Notes: generated from the letters alone by a model not told the origin. DNA of 64,000 nucleotides from Bacillus massilioanorexius (GCF_902374955.1 NZ_CABKRX010000118.1:70374-134373); one strand, 5' to 3'; counted from the first letter of the stretch, positions 1 through 9,465 are shown. Numbers and translations: made by a program.

Positions 1-206
1 CAGAGTTAATCCGTTTAAAAAAGGAAGAAGGCAAAGCCATTATTATTACAACACATGTAATGGATGAAGCGGAAAAATGTGATCGTTTAGCAATGATTAG
101 ACATGGAAGAATTATAACTGAAGGCTCACCAGAAGAATTAAAAGAACAATACTCTGTTTATAATCTAGAAGATGTATTCCTACAGGCTGGAGGTGTGCAA
201 GCATGA
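1..206 (+). CDS. ABC transporter ATP-binding subunit, C-terminal fragment cut by the window edge
   Basis: Only the last 67 residues are visible, read from base 3. The fragment carries the switch histidine in TTHVMDEAE, followed by a CDRLAMIRHGRI stretch and the usual GSPEEL tail of exporter-type nucleotide-binding domains. Its TGA stop overlaps the ATG of the next gene (ATGA), so the two are translationally coupled. The product should be the cytoplasmic ATPase driving the ABC-2 permease encoded next. The substrate cannot be inferred; a drug, antibiotic or sodium exporter is typical of this family. Walker A, the signature motif and Walker B lie outside the window. Confidence 0.9.
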   Translation, partial: ELIRLKKEEGKAIIITTHVMDEAEKCDRLAMIRHGRIITEGSPEELKEQYSVYNLEDVFLQAGGVQA

Positions 207-1246
207 GAGTAGCAGCCTTAATCAAACGTATTGCTTTACAGCTGCTTCGTGACAAAAGAACGTTAGCGTTATTATTTTTAGCGCCACTGCTTGTTTTAAC
301 ATTGATGTATTTTTTATTTAATGGAGATACAGTTGAACCGAAGTTAGGAGTAAGTAATCTTGATACGAACATTGTTCAATTACTAGAAAAAGCAAATATT
401 GACGTTAAAGAGTATGATAATCCCAAAAAGACTATCGTTGTTGAGAAAGATTTAGATGGCCTATTACAAGTTGAAAATGGAGAAATAAAATTAACTCTGC
501 AAAATGATGATCCGACAACAGCGAAAGCCTTACAAATGAAAGTGAACCAAGTGTTTACAGCGTATTCTCAGATGAAGCAACAGTCTATAATTCAGCAAGA
601 GGATGAAAATTTGCATGTTGACTATATATATGGGGACAAAAATACGGCATTTTTCGATATATTAAGTCCAATGTTAATTACCTTTTTTGTATTCTTATTT
701 GTATTTTTAATTTCTGGAATTGGTTTATTAAGAGAACGTACAATAGGAACTTTGGAAAGGTTAATGTCGACTCCTATACGTAGATCTGAAATCATTACTG
801 GATATTTAGTTGGATATGGAATGTTTGCTGTGATTCAAACTATTATCGTTGTTTTGTTCGCAGTAAATATTTTAGATATTACGTTAGTGGGCTCTATTTG
901 GCTCGTATTACTTCTTAATTTAATCGTAGCATTTGTTGCATTATCTCTTGGAATTCTGTTATCGACATTCGCTTCTTCAGAGTTTCAAATGATGCAATTT
1001 ATTCCGTTAGTGATTGTTCCACAAATTTTTTTCTCAGGAATTTTTTCATTAGATGGCGTAGCAGATTGGTTAGTTGCGGTCGGACGAATTATGCCATTAT
1101 ATTATGCAGCGGACGCAATTGAAGGGGTAATGTATAAAGGATGGAATTTTAGTGATATTGCAGTAGATTTACTTGTACTACTCATTTTTGCGATCCTCTT
1201 TATTGTACTCAATGTCTTTGCCATGAAAAAATATCGTAAATTATAA
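203..1246 (+). CDS. ABC-2 type transporter permease
   Basis: A 347-residue membrane protein with ABC-2 permease topology: one N-terminal membrane segment (about residues 20-40), a soluble external domain of about 115 residues, then five hydrophobic segments from about residue 155 to the end. The motif RERTIGTLERLMSTPIRRSEIITGY after the second membrane segment is the coupling region typical of ABC-2 exporters. It overlaps the upstream ATPase by four bases and is followed 34 bp later by a TetR regulator, so the three probably form a self-regulated efflux operon. Exported substrate unknown. Confidence 0.88.
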   Translation: MRVAALIKRIALQLLRDKRTLALLFLAPLLVLTLMYFLFNGDTVEPKLGVSNLDTNIVQLLEKANIDVKEYDNPKKTIVVEKDLDGLLQVENGEIKLTLQNDDPTTAKALQMKVNQVFTAYSQMKQQSIIQQEDENLHVDYIYGDKNTAFFDILSPMLITFFVFLFVFLISGIGLLRERTIGTLERLMSTPIRRSEIITGYLVGYGMFAVIQTIIVVLFAVNILDITLVGSIWLVLLLNLIVAFVALSLGILLSTFASSEFQMMQFIPLVIVPQIFFSGIFSLDGVADWLVAVGRIMPLYYAADAIEGVMYKGWNFSDIAVDLLVLLIFAILFIVLNVFAMKKYRKL

Positions 1247-1280
1247 ACTAATTTATTAGGATCAATAAGGTGGTGCTTTT

Positions 1281-1943
1281 ATGTCATCTGAAAATATTTT
1301 AGATCGTATTATATCTCAAACAAAATTAAGTAAAAAAACAACAGATAAGCAGCAAAGAATTGTTGAAAATGCAATTAAAATGTTTGCTGAAAAAGGGTAT
1401 GCAAATACTTCAACGAGTGAAATAGCAAAAGCTTCTGGTGTGGCTGAAGCAACTATTTTTAGACATTATGGAACGAAGGATAATCTATTACTTTCGGTTA
1501 TATTACCATTTTTAAAAGATTTATTTCCGTCGTTAGCGGAAGAATTTGTTCGTGAAATTCCTCTTGAAAAATACACTAGTTTTGAAGGTTTTTTGAAAGG
1601 GTTAGTAAATAATCGATTTCATTTTATAAAAGAGAATAAGGAGGTTTTCAAAATTGTTGTAAAGGAAATCTTGTATCGTGAAGACTTTCGAAAAGAATTA
1701 TTTCAATTAGGTTATAAAAGTGAAGTTTTTAATCATATTGTGAAAGCAATTGAACATTTTAAAGAGCGGGGTCAACTTGTTGATTTACCAGTGGAAACAA
1801 TTATTAGACTTATGCTAACGTTTTTAGGAGGTTACTTTTCTTCTCGTTTTATACTATTTCCTGAAAATTATATTGTAGATGAAGAATTAGAGATAGAGAG
1901 GATCATTCACTTTATGATGAACGGATTACGACCAAACGTATAA
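1281..1943 (+). CDS. TetR/AcrR family transcriptional regulator
   Basis: A 220-residue protein with an N-terminal TetR DNA-binding domain (about residues 24-70): RIVENAIKMFAEKGY, then the helix-turn-helix TSEIAKASGVAEATIFRHYGTK. The rest is a helical ligand-binding domain. It starts at an ATG preceded by AAGGTGG. Being last in the ABC exporter operon, it most likely represses that operon and is released by a transported compound. That role is inferred from position only; the effector is unknown. Confidence 0.88.
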   Translation: MSSENILDRIISQTKLSKKTTDKQQRIVENAIKMFAEKGYANTSTSEIAKASGVAEATIFRHYGTKDNLLLSVILPFLKDLFPSLAEEFVREIPLEKYTSFEGFLKGLVNNRFHFIKENKEVFKIVVKEILYREDFRKELFQLGYKSEVFNHIVKAIEHFKERGQLVDLPVETIIRLMLTFLGGYFSSRFILFPENYIVDEELEIERIIHFMMNGLRPNV

Positions 1944-1964
1944 TAAATATAGAACAGCTAATAA

Positions 1965-1988
1965 GACCCTTTCTACATGAAAGGGTTC
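1965..1988 (+). terminator. Possible terminator hairpin after the TetR gene
   Basis: ACCCTTTC at 1966-1973 pairs with GAAAGGGT at 1979-1986 around a short loop, 20 bp after the TetR stop. The following bases have only a weak T-tract, so termination efficiency is uncertain. Confidence 0.5.
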
Positions 1989-2263
1989 TAATGTGTATGT
2001 AAAAGTGTTTTTAATTTAAATACTAATTGCTGAACTTGGATTTAAACCAACTAGCAAATTTTGTTAATCAATCGATTTATTTGAAAAAGCCGTACAGTCT
2101 TTTATAGGCTCAATGAACGAGAAAATTGCTGATAACGTTTAACTCTTTTTGAGTTATGTATGAATTGAAATAGTTTGTTTATTTGTAAAAAAATTTTTAT
2201 ATTTATTTTTTTGAAATAATATAAAATTATAATAATAACTAATAAATCCCATTGATTATTTCA

Positions 2264-2462
2264 TTAATTAAGGCTGTTTTCTAAAAGATTGTTGTTTTTA
2301 AATAAGTTTCGTTGAATAAATATAGTATAAAAAGTCGAATGGAGCGTAAGATACTCACCGCCTGCTCTGCGGAAAGCGAGCATCCTGGAGCGGAACTCAA
2401 TTTAGCCTATATTCAAATACTTGTTCATAGTTAACAAAGTATGTGAAAACAGCCTTAATTAA
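2264..2462. repeat. Dispersed intergenic repeat, family 1, intact copy with terminal inverted repeats
   Basis: A 199-bp non-coding unit bounded by an exact 18-bp inverted repeat (TTAATTAAGGCTGTTTTC at 2264-2281, its complement at 2445-2462). The core carries a GC-richer block (CACCGCCTGCTCTGCGGAAAG, then CGAGCATCCTGG) that recurs at about 10885, 26850, 37248 and 39330 in both orientations. It encodes nothing and resembles a miniature inverted-repeat element. Similar blocks are, from memory, common between genes in Bacillaceae. The rest of the 1944-2579 gap is AT-rich, with no gene seen. Confidence 0.8.
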
Positions 2463-2579
2463 AGAGAAAGACTAGATGTTATTCTTGTAAAGTATGCTTT
2501 TAAGTAACTTGCTTTTTTCTCTGAATGAATAATTTGATTCAAAATATCAGGGATAGTGAATTCGAGAGAGGGACATTAC

Positions 2580-5500
2580 ATGTTATTACATATAGGATTG
2601 GATGTTGGGTCTACTACTTCAAAGATTATTGTATTGAATGAAGATGGAGATATTGTTTATCAACAGTATTTAAGACATTTTTCTGATGTAAAAAATACAA
2701 CGAATCAAATGTTAAAGGAATTAGTATCGTTATATCCTAATGCTGAAGTGACAATGAGTATTTCAGGTTCAGCGGGTATTTCAATGGCTAAACAAGTTCG
2801 CATTCCATTTATCCAAGAAGTCATTGCTTGTACAGAGGCAGTTGAAAAAAATATACCACAAACAGATGTGGTTATTGAGCTTGGTGGAGAAGATGCTAAA
2901 ATCATCTATTTCTCAAATGGAATTGAACAACGAATGAATGCAGCATGTGCTGGAGGTACTGGCGCTTTTATTGATCAAATTGCAGCCCTTATTCAGACGG
3001 ATGCTAAAGGATTAAATGAGCTTGCTATGTCCTATCAAAAAATCTATCCAATTGCATCTCGCTGTGGTGTTTTTGCGAAAACGGATGTACAGCCACTTTT
3101 GAACGAAGGAGCTAGAAAAGAGGATATTGCAGCCTCTGTTTTTCAAAGCGTTGTCACTCAAACGGTTAGTGGGCTAGCATGTGGTCGCCCTATTAAAGGA
3201 AAAGTAGCTTTTTTAGGAGGACCTTTAACCTATTTATCAGAGTTGCGCCTGCGTTTTATTGAAACATTAAAGTTATCGAATAACGAAGTGATTTTTCCAT
3301 CAAATAGCCAATATTATGTCGCGATAGGAACGGCAATGTGTAGTAAGAAAAATGAAGTGCTAAACCTAGCTGAATTATGTAAACGATTTGAAGGATTCTC
3401 GCTAACGATATCTAATACGGAAATTACGAAATTACCATGTTTATTTCGTGATGAGCAAGAATTGAAGGAATTTCGCGCTCGCCACGATCAAGCAACTGTA
3501 AAAACAGAGGACTTGAATTTATACAAAGGAGCTAGTTACTTAGGGATTGATGCAGGATCAACGACTACAAAAATTGTTTTAATGGGAGAAAATCAGGAGT
3601 TATTATATACATTTTATGAAAGTAATAAGGGCAATCCATTACAATCAGTTCTAGAAGGATTAGAGCAATTATATAAAGTTTTACCAGAAGAAGTATTCAT
3701 CGCTAAATCTGCTGTTACTGGCTATGGTGAAGGTTTAGTGAAGGCAGCACTAAATATTGATATTGGAGAGATTGAAACCGTTGCTCACTATAAAGCAGCA
3801 TCAACTTTTGCACCTAATGTTGATTTCATTCTTGATATTGGCGGCCAAGATATGAAATGTATCAAGATTAGAAATGGAGCGATCGATCAATTATTATTGA
3901 ATGAAGCTTGTTCTGCAGGATGTGGATCTTTTCTAGAGAGCTTTGCTAAATCGCTTCATTTGTCAATTGATGAATTTGCAAAGCAAGCACTCCTTGCTGA
4001 TCAGCCCGTCGATTTAGGTTCAAGATGTACAGTATTTATGAATTCTAAGGTTAAACAGGTACAGAAAGAAGGTGTTACTCTTCCTAATCTTTCTGCTGGA
4101 CTTTCTTACTCCGTTATTAAAAATGCTATTCAAAAAGTAATGAAGCTTCGTAATGTGGAAGAGCTTGGTGAAGATATCATTGTTCAAGGTGGTACGTTCT
4201 ATAATGAAGCTGTTCTTCGTGCCTTTGAATTGTTAATTGGAAAAGAAGTCATTCGTCCAAATATTGCGGGTATTATGGGCGCCTACGGCTGCGCATTAAT
4301 TGCGCAAGAACAAAAAGATGAAATACCAAGTACTATTATCTCTCAAGATGAAATTCATACATTTTCTTGTGAAATATCTCACAGTCGTTGTGGGTTGTGT
4401 GGAAATAATTGCTCATTAACGATTAATCGTTTTAAAGATAAACGCTTTTTCATAACTGGAAATCGCTGTGAACGTGGAGGGAGAAAACAAAAGAAAAATA
4501 AAGAAATACCTAATTTATATTCTTATAAATATGAAAGAATATTTGGCTATGATTCACTTGAAAATGAACAGGCTACAAGAGGAAAAGTTGGTATACCGCG
4601 TGTACTAAATATGTATGAAAACTATCCTTTTTGGCATACGTTTTTTACAGAATTAGGATTCGAGGTAGTGTTATCACCTCGTTCTAGTAAAAAATTGTAT
4701 GAACAAGGAATGGATTCTATACCATCAGAATCTGTTTGTTATCCAGCCAAACTAACTCATGGACATATTGAGCGTTTGATTGATATGGAAGTGGACTTTA
4801 TTTTTTATCCATCAGTTGTTTTCGAAAAGAAAGAAGCGGAAGAAGCGAATAATCATTTTAATTGTCCAGTAGTGACTTCTTATCCGGAAGTCATCCGAGT
4901 AAACTTGGATCGATTAAAAGAAAAAGGAATTTCATTTATTCAGCCATTTTTAACTTTAGATAATGAAAAGGCATTGAAAAAGGAATTGGCTAAGCAATTT
5001 AATACCATTTCTAAAAAGGAAATTTATCTTGCGGTTGAACGAGCTTTACAAGAATCTAAGAACGTGAAGAAAGACATTCAAAAAAAAGGTGAGGAAACTC
5101 TGCAATACTTAAAAGAAACAGGCAAAAAAGGTATTGTACTTGCTGGTAGACCGTACCATATTGATCCTGAGATTAACCATGGGATACCGGAATTAATAAC
5201 GAATTATGATATGGCAGTGCTCACAGAGGATTCTATTGCTCATTTAGCATCAGCTGAGAAAGATTTGCATGTTGTCAATCAATGGACATATCATTCTCGG
5301 CTATATCGTGCAGCACGAGTAGTAGCATTACAAGATGAATTAGAGCTCGTTCAATTAACCTCTTTTGGATGTGGATTGGATGCAATTACATCTGATCTGG
5401 TTCAAGAAATTTTAGAAAAACATCAAAAAATGTACACGCTTATTAAAATAGATGAAATCCAAAATTTAGGATCGGCTCGAATTCGTATACGGTCTTTGCA

Positions 5501-6863
5501 AGCTGCCATGAAAGAACGCACTGCTCAAAATAGAAAGACAATTATTCCAAGTAAAAGTAAGAAAATAGTTTCATTTTCTCAAGAAATGAAACAAGAATAT
5601 ACAATTCTAATACCACAAATGTCACCTATTCATTTTGAATTGTATGAATCTGTCTTAAAAAGTGAAGGATATCGTGCTGATTTATTACCGACTGTAACAG
5701 AAGAAGCTGTTGATACAGGTTTAAGATATGTAAATAATGATGCATGTTATCCAGCAATATTAACCACAGGTCAGCTAGTACATGCTTTGAAAAGTGGAAA
5801 ATATGATGTGAATCGAACAGCCGTCATCATGTCTCAAACAGGTGGAGCATGTAGAGCAACAAATTATATTACCCTTTTAAGAAAAGCATTGAAGGATTCT
5901 GGTATGGAACAGGTACCTGTTATTTCTCTTAATGCACTTGGAATTGAAAAGCATCCTGGATTTGAGTTAAGTTATTCAATGATTAAGAAGTTGATTGCTG
6001 CCACTTGTTATGGAGATGCCTTAATGAGAATTACAAATCGCATACGCCCATATGAAAAAGTTCCTGGAAGTACAAATATCTTTTTCAATTATTGGCTGAG
6101 TATTTGTAAAGATTCAGTAGCTCATTTTAACTTTAGAGAATATAAAAAGAATCTAGAGAAAATGGTTGAACAATTTGATTTACTTCCAGTAATTCCGAAA
6201 AGAAAACCAAAAGTTGGGGTAGTTGGAGAAATATTAGTTAAATTTCATCCCAATGCGAATAATCAAATTGTGGAGTTGATTGAACAAGAAGGTGGAGAAG
6301 CTGTACTACCTGATATTCTTGATTTCTTTCTTTATTGTTCATACGACGGCATTTATAAAGGAAAACATTTAGGAAAAAGTAAGCTTTCTGTTCCTGTAAG
6401 GCATAGTATTATTCGCTACTTAGAATATTTCCGAAAGCCTTTAAAAGATGCATTACGAAAAAGTGAAAGATTTTCTGAACCACTGACTATATATCAATTA
6501 GCTGATAAGGCTGGAAAGCTTTTATCAATAGCAAATCAAGCAGGAGAAGGATGGTTTTTAACAGCAGAGATGATGGAATTAATTGAAGACGGTGTAGATA
6601 ATATTGCGTGTGTTCAACCATTTGCCTGTCTACCTAATCATGTGACAGGGCGTGGTATGATGAAAGGATTAAAAGAGATGTATCCACATGCAAATATTAC
6701 AGCGATAGATTATGATGCGAGTGAGACTGCCATTAATCAAGTAAATCGTTTAAAGTTAATGCTTGCCACGGCATTTAAAAATATAGAAAATAACCGATAT
6801 GCGTCTAACTCTGTAACAGTCGAACAAGATATAAAAGTTGTAGAAAGTATAAATTGGACATAG
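2580..6863 (+). CDS. Acyl-CoA dehydratase activase / 2-hydroxyglutaryl-CoA dehydratase-related fusion protein
   Basis: A 1427-residue protein fusing two ASKHA-type activase domains to a dehydratase-like C-terminus. Domain 1 (about 1-260) has IGLDVGSTTSKIIV, ELGGEDAKI and the two cluster cysteines in NAACAGGTGAF and ASRCGVF. Domain 2 (about 315-580) repeats the plan with YLGIDAGSTTTKIV, DIGGQDMKC, NEACSAGCGSF and GSRCTVF. A Cys-rich knot (SRCGLCGNNC, NRCERGG) follows, then DUF2229 and HgdB-like segments with ESVCYPAK and NNDACYPA. In characterised relatives such as HgdC, an Fe-S activase hydrolyses ATP to drive an electron into a radical dehydratase. The substrate here is unknown. I prefer the ATG at 2580, with GAGAGGGA seven bases upstream, over the in-frame GTG at 2556. 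The gene stands alone and is followed by a strong terminator. Confidence 0.88.
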   Translation: MLLHIGLDVGSTTSKIIVLNEDGDIVYQQYLRHFSDVKNTTNQMLKELVSLYPNAEVTMSISGSAGISMAKQVRIPFIQEVIACTEAVEKNIPQTDVVIELGGEDAKIIYFSNGIEQRMNAACAGGTGAFIDQIAALIQTDAKGLNELAMSYQKIYPIASRCGVFAKTDVQPLLNEGARKEDIAASVFQSVVTQTVSGLACGRPIKGKVAFLGGPLTYLSELRLRFIETLKLSNNEVIFPSNSQYYVAIGTAMCSKKNEVLNLAELCKRFEGFSLTISNTEITKLPCLFRDEQELKEFRARHDQATVKTEDLNLYKGASYLGIDAGSTTTKIVLMGENQELLYTFYESNKGNPLQSVLEGLEQLYKVLPEEVFIAKSAVTGYGEGLVKAALNIDIGEIETVAHYKAASTFAPNVDFILDIGGQDMKCIKIRNGAIDQLLLNEACSAGCGSFLESFAKSLHLSIDEFAKQALLADQPVDLGSRCTVFMNSKVKQVQKEGVTLPNLSAGLSYSVIKNAIQKVMKLRNVEELGEDIIVQGGTFYNEAVLRAFELLIGKEVIRPNIAGIMGAYGCALIAQEQKDEIPSTIISQDEIHTFSCEISHSRCGLCGNNCSLTINRFKDKRFFITGNRCERGGRKQKKNKEIPNLYSYKYERIFGYDSLENEQATRGKVGIPRVLNMYENYPFWHTFFTELGFEVVLSPRSSKKLYEQGMDSIPSESVCYPAKLTHGHIERLIDMEVDFIFYPSVVFEKKEAEEANNHFNCPVVTSYPEVIRVNLDRLKEKGISFIQPFLTLDNEKALKKELAKQFNTISKKEIYLAVERALQESKNVKKDIQKKGEETLQYLKETGKKGIVLAGRPYHIDPEINHGIPELITNYDMAVLTEDSIAHLASAEKDLHVVNQWTYHSRLYRAARVVALQDELELVQLTSFGCGLDAITSDLVQEILEKHQKMYTLIKIDEIQNLGSARIRIRSLQAAMKERTAQNRKTIIPSKSKKIVSFSQEMKQEYTILIPQMSPIHFELYESVLKSEGYRADLLPTVTEEAVDTGLRYVNNDACYPAILTTGQLVHALKSGKYDVNRTAVIMSQTGGACRATNYITLLRKALKDSGMEQVPVISLNALGIEKHPGFELSYSMIKKLIAATCYGDALMRITNRIRPYEKVPGSTNIFFNYWLSICKDSVAHFNFREYKKNLEKMVEQFDLLPVIPKRKPKVGVVGEILVKFHPNANNQIVELIEQEGGEAVLPDILDFFLYCSYDGIYKGKHLGKSKLSVPVRHSIIRYLEYFRKPLKDALRKSERFSEPLTIYQLADKAGKLLSIANQAGEGWFLTAEMMELIEDGVDNIACVQPFACLPNHVTGRGMMKGLKEMYPHANITAIDYDASETAINQVNRLKLMLATAFKNIENNRYASNSVTVEQDIKVVESINWT

Positions 6864-6878
6864 TTTAAATAAGCACGA

Positions 6879-6935
6879 AAGAGGATCATTTAATAGTCGT
6901 AACAGAAACGGCTATAGAAATGATTCTCTTTTTTC
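6879..6935 (+). terminator. Rho-independent terminator after the activase gene
   Basis: An AAAGAGGATCATTT arm pairs with AAATGATTCTCTTT around a secondary stem and is followed by a T-run, 16 bp past the stop codon. Confidence 0.8.
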
Positions 6936-6936
6936 T

Positions 6937-7140
6937 TAAGGACTATTTTCTATAAGATTGTGGGTTTAAAAAAGTGCCTGGTACGAGATTCCTGTGAGAG
7001 TTGCAGGACAGGTGAAGACCCACAGATATTATTAGGGATATGGTTGAAGCTCACCGCTGCCTCTCGGAAGGCGAGCACCTTAGACTAAAAGACAATACTT
7101 GTTCCTTAGCAACAAAGTATGCGAAAAGAGCATGCTTAAC
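6937..7140. repeat. Dispersed repeat, family 1, degenerate copy
   Basis: Diverged copy of the unit at 2264-2462. It keeps an imperfect left end (GGACTATTTTCTATAAGATTGTGG), the GCTCACCGCTGCCTCTCGGAAG core and a right end ending in AACAAAGTATGCGAAAAGAGC. It occupies most of the gap between the activase and GntR genes. Confidence 0.6.
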
Positions 7141-7216
7141 AAATTAGATGATATCAATAGATTGAAAAGTTAGAAAATTTGTTGTGTATAAACTTAATAT
7201 GCGATATATTGGTTTT

Positions 7217-7873
7217 ATGGAAAATAATACTATTAAACCTATAAAACGTTTGTCATTAAGAGATGAAGTATATCAAGTATTAAAAAAATCAATTGTAACG
7301 ATGGAGATGCAACCAGAGGAACGCTTACATGATAAAGAATTAGCAGAGAGGTTTGGGATTAGCCGTACACCTGTTAGAGAAGCTTTAAAGAGATTGGAGG
7401 ATGAAGGATTAGTTGAATCGATACCAGGTTCTGTAACACGTGTTGCTCCACTATGTATTGAAAGTGCTAAACATGCATTTACCGTTGTAGCAGCTCTACA
7501 CTCATTGGCGGCTCGACTTGCAGCGGATAGCTTAAGTGAGGAGGATATAACGAAATTAGAGGAGAGTAATAGGGATTTTCAGCTAGCTATTGCCAATAAT
7601 GATGTCATGGAAGCTATAGAGGCAGATAATGCTTTTCATCACGTGTTTTTAGACGTAGCAGGAAACCCTGAAATTGTATACGCGTTAGAAAGAAGTGTAT
7701 CAAAAATTTTACGTTTAGAAATTTCACAATTTACAACAGAGAAAGCTCAAAAATCTATTGAGCAGCATAAACAAATTATTTCCGCATGTAAAAATAAAAA
7801 CATTGAAACAATTACTCACCTTGTTGAAGAAAACTGGCTTAGCTTAGGTGAATTGTTAACTTTAACAGAGTGA
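7217..7873 (+). CDS. GntR family transcriptional regulator, FCD (FadR-like) type
   Basis: About 218 residues. An N-terminal winged helix (RLSLRDEVYQVLKKSIVTMEMQ..., then KELAERFGISRTPVREALKRLEDEGLVES) is followed by an all-helical FCD effector domain with metal-ligand-like residues in EADNAFHHVFLDVAGN and EQHKQII. The frame is open to a GTG at 7184, but neither start has a clear Shine-Dalgarno sequence; the ATG at 7217 gives the usual N-terminal length. Only 10 bp separate it from the downstream transporter, so it probably regulates that gene. FCD regulators usually sense small carboxylates; the effector here is unknown. Confidence 0.85.
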   Translation: MENNTIKPIKRLSLRDEVYQVLKKSIVTMEMQPEERLHDKELAERFGISRTPVREALKRLEDEGLVESIPGSVTRVAPLCIESAKHAFTVVAALHSLAARLAADSLSEEDITKLEESNRDFQLAIANNDVMEAIEADNAFHHVFLDVAGNPEIVYALERSVSKILRLEISQFTTEKAQKSIEQHKQIISACKNKNIETITHLVEENWLSLGELLTLTE

Positions 7874-7883
7874 GGTGTAACTT

Positions 7884-8855
7884 TTGAAACCAATCATATT
7901 AGGAATTTGCTCAGCAGTCTTCTTTGCAGTTACTTTTGTATTAAATCAATCTATGGAGCTTTCAGGTGGTAGTTGGATTTGGAGTGCTTCACTAAGATAT
8001 TTTTTTATGGTTCCTTTTTTGCTATGCATTGTGGCAGCAAGAAAGAACTTAAATGGCTTATTTAAAGCAATGAAGGAACAACCAGCTTCTTGGTTACTTT
8101 GGAGTGTGGTGGGGTTTGGACTATTCTATGCACCTCTATGCTTTTCATCCGCATATGCTCCTGGCTGGTTAATTGCAGGCACTTGGCAAATTACAATTAT
8201 CTCTGGCACACTACTAGCACCTCTATTTTATGAGACGATTACTACAAAAAATGGTTCTATAGAAGTGAGAGGGAAAATTCCATATAGAGGTTTGTTCATG
8301 TCCTTGATCATATTACTAGGGATTATTATTATGCAAATCGAACATATGAAGGAAATTTCATTATGGAATCTATTGTTAGGGATATTACCAGTATTAATCG
8401 CCTCCTTTGCTTATCCACTTGGTAATCGAAAAATGATGGATGTAACAAAAGGACGTTTGGATGTTTACCAGCGCGTTTTAGGAATGACTCTGGCCAGCTT
8501 GCCATTTTGGATTGTGCTTTCGATTTATGGTGTCTTTACGGCTGGCCTCCCTTCAAAGGAACAAAGCTTTCAAGCTTTACTCGTTGCGATCTTTTCAGGG
8601 GTAATTGCCACAGTTCTCTTTTTTAAAGCAACAGATTTAGTTAGAGGAGATATGTCGAAGCTAGCTGCAGTGGAAGCAACGCAATCTATGGAAGTCATAT
8701 TTACTTTAGCTGGAGAACTTTTATTTTTATCAATTGCAGTACCTTCTTTATTATCTTGGAATGGAATTTTTATTGTAGTTATAGGAATGATTTTACATAG
8801 TTATGTTACAAATAAGAAAGTTAATCAAACTTTTAATGAAATTCAAAGGGTATAA
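7884..8855 (+). CDS. EmrE-type multidrug/metabolite transporter (DMT superfamily)
   Basis: A 323-residue integral membrane protein with about ten hydrophobic segments. It begins with MKPIILGICSAVFFAVTFVL and has a conserved SGGSWIWSASLRYFFM stretch, characteristic of the Bacillus branch called multidrug resistance efflux transporter. It starts at TTG, preceded by GAGGTG. It is co-transcribed with the GntR/FCD regulator immediately upstream, which suggests export or uptake of a small molecule sensed by that regulator. Drug efflux is only a family label; the substrate is not known. Confidence 0.8.
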   Translation: MKPIILGICSAVFFAVTFVLNQSMELSGGSWIWSASLRYFFMVPFLLCIVAARKNLNGLFKAMKEQPASWLLWSVVGFGLFYAPLCFSSAYAPGWLIAGTWQITIISGTLLAPLFYETITTKNGSIEVRGKIPYRGLFMSLIILLGIIIMQIEHMKEISLWNLLLGILPVLIASFAYPLGNRKMMDVTKGRLDVYQRVLGMTLASLPFWIVLSIYGVFTAGLPSKEQSFQALLVAIFSGVIATVLFFKATDLVRGDMSKLAAVEATQSMEVIFTLAGELLFLSIAVPSLLSWNGIFIVVIGMILHSYVTNKKVNQTFNEIQRV

Positions 8856-8941
8856 GGAATAAATAGAAAAAAATTTCATGCATGAATCCTTTGTTTACTG
8901 GTTATAGTAATAGTAAATTTTGTAAAAGGAGGGGATGTTTG

Positions 8942-9070
8942 ATGAGTGACACGCATGAGTTTGTAGAAAAACTGCGTGAGAATAAAGAGAAAGCTAAAAA
9001 AAATCATCAGCACTTCGGAAAAGGCCATCCTGATAAAAAACTACCGAATGTAAAACATACCAAAAGATAG
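8942..9070 (+). CDS. Small Lys/His-rich protein, DUF4023-like
   Basis: A 42-residue hydrophilic protein: MSDTHEFVEKLRENKEKAKK, then an HFGKGHPDKKLPN segment. It has an excellent ribosome binding site (AAAGGAGGGG) seven bases before the ATG. The size and the THEFVEKLRE...GKGHPDKKLPN pattern resemble the Bacillus DUF4023 family as I remember it; function is unknown. An upstream in-frame ATG at 8882 lacks a ribosome binding site and is rejected. Confidence 0.7.
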   Translation: MSDTHEFVEKLRENKEKAKKNHQHFGKGHPDKKLPNVKHTKR

Positions 9071-9096
9071 AAGAATATCAATAAACTTCCAACGAT

Positions 9097-9125
9097 TTGC
9101 CAAGTATACTAATGTATGCTATGCT
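9097..9125 (+). promoter_or_regulatory. Candidate SigA promoter for the cold-shock gene with a long leader
   Basis: TTGCCA (9097-9102), a 17-bp spacer and TATGCT (9120-9125). Initiation near 9132 would leave an untranslated leader of about 110 nt, as is usual for csp mRNAs whose leaders act as cold sensors. Confidence 0.5.
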
Positions 9126-9241
9126 AACAGTGGATTATTTTTGTTCGTCACGATTGATAAAAAGTACTACTTTTTCATTTATGAAGTTTTGAGCAAGAAT
9201 AGTAACACATTGTGTGGAGAACACACTAGGAGGAAACAAAC

Positions 9242-9442
9242 ATGGAACAAGGTAAAGTAAAATGGTTTAACGCAGACAAAGGTTTTGGATTCATCGAGCG
9301 TGAAGGCGGAGAAGACGTATTCGTACATTTCTCAGCTATTCAAGGCGACGGTTTCAAAACTTTAGAAGAAGGTCAAAGTGTAACTTTCGAAGTTGAACAA
9401 GGTCAACGCGGACCACAAGCTTCTAACGTAGTTAAAGCTTAA
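9242..9442 (+). CDS. Cold-shock protein (CspA/CspB family RNA chaperone)
   Basis: A 66-residue single cold-shock domain. Both RNA-binding motifs are intact: RNP1 as KGFGFIER and RNP2 as DVFVHFSAI. Members melt secondary structure in mRNA at low temperature and during growth-phase shifts. The gene is monocistronic, with AGGAGG nine bases before the ATG, a long leader and a strong terminator. The codon choices are those of a highly expressed gene. Which of the several Bacillus Csp paralogues it corresponds to cannot be decided. Confidence 0.97.
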   Translation: MEQGKVKWFNADKGFGFIEREGGEDVFVHFSAIQGDGFKTLEEGQSVTFEVEQGQRGPQASNVVKA

Positions 9443-9465
9443 TGGTTGTAACCATACATTATGAG

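Noticed and set aside
2556..2580. Longer activase start at GTG 2556
   Set aside because: The ATG at 2580 has a good ribosome binding site (GAGAGGGA) that would lie inside the longer version.
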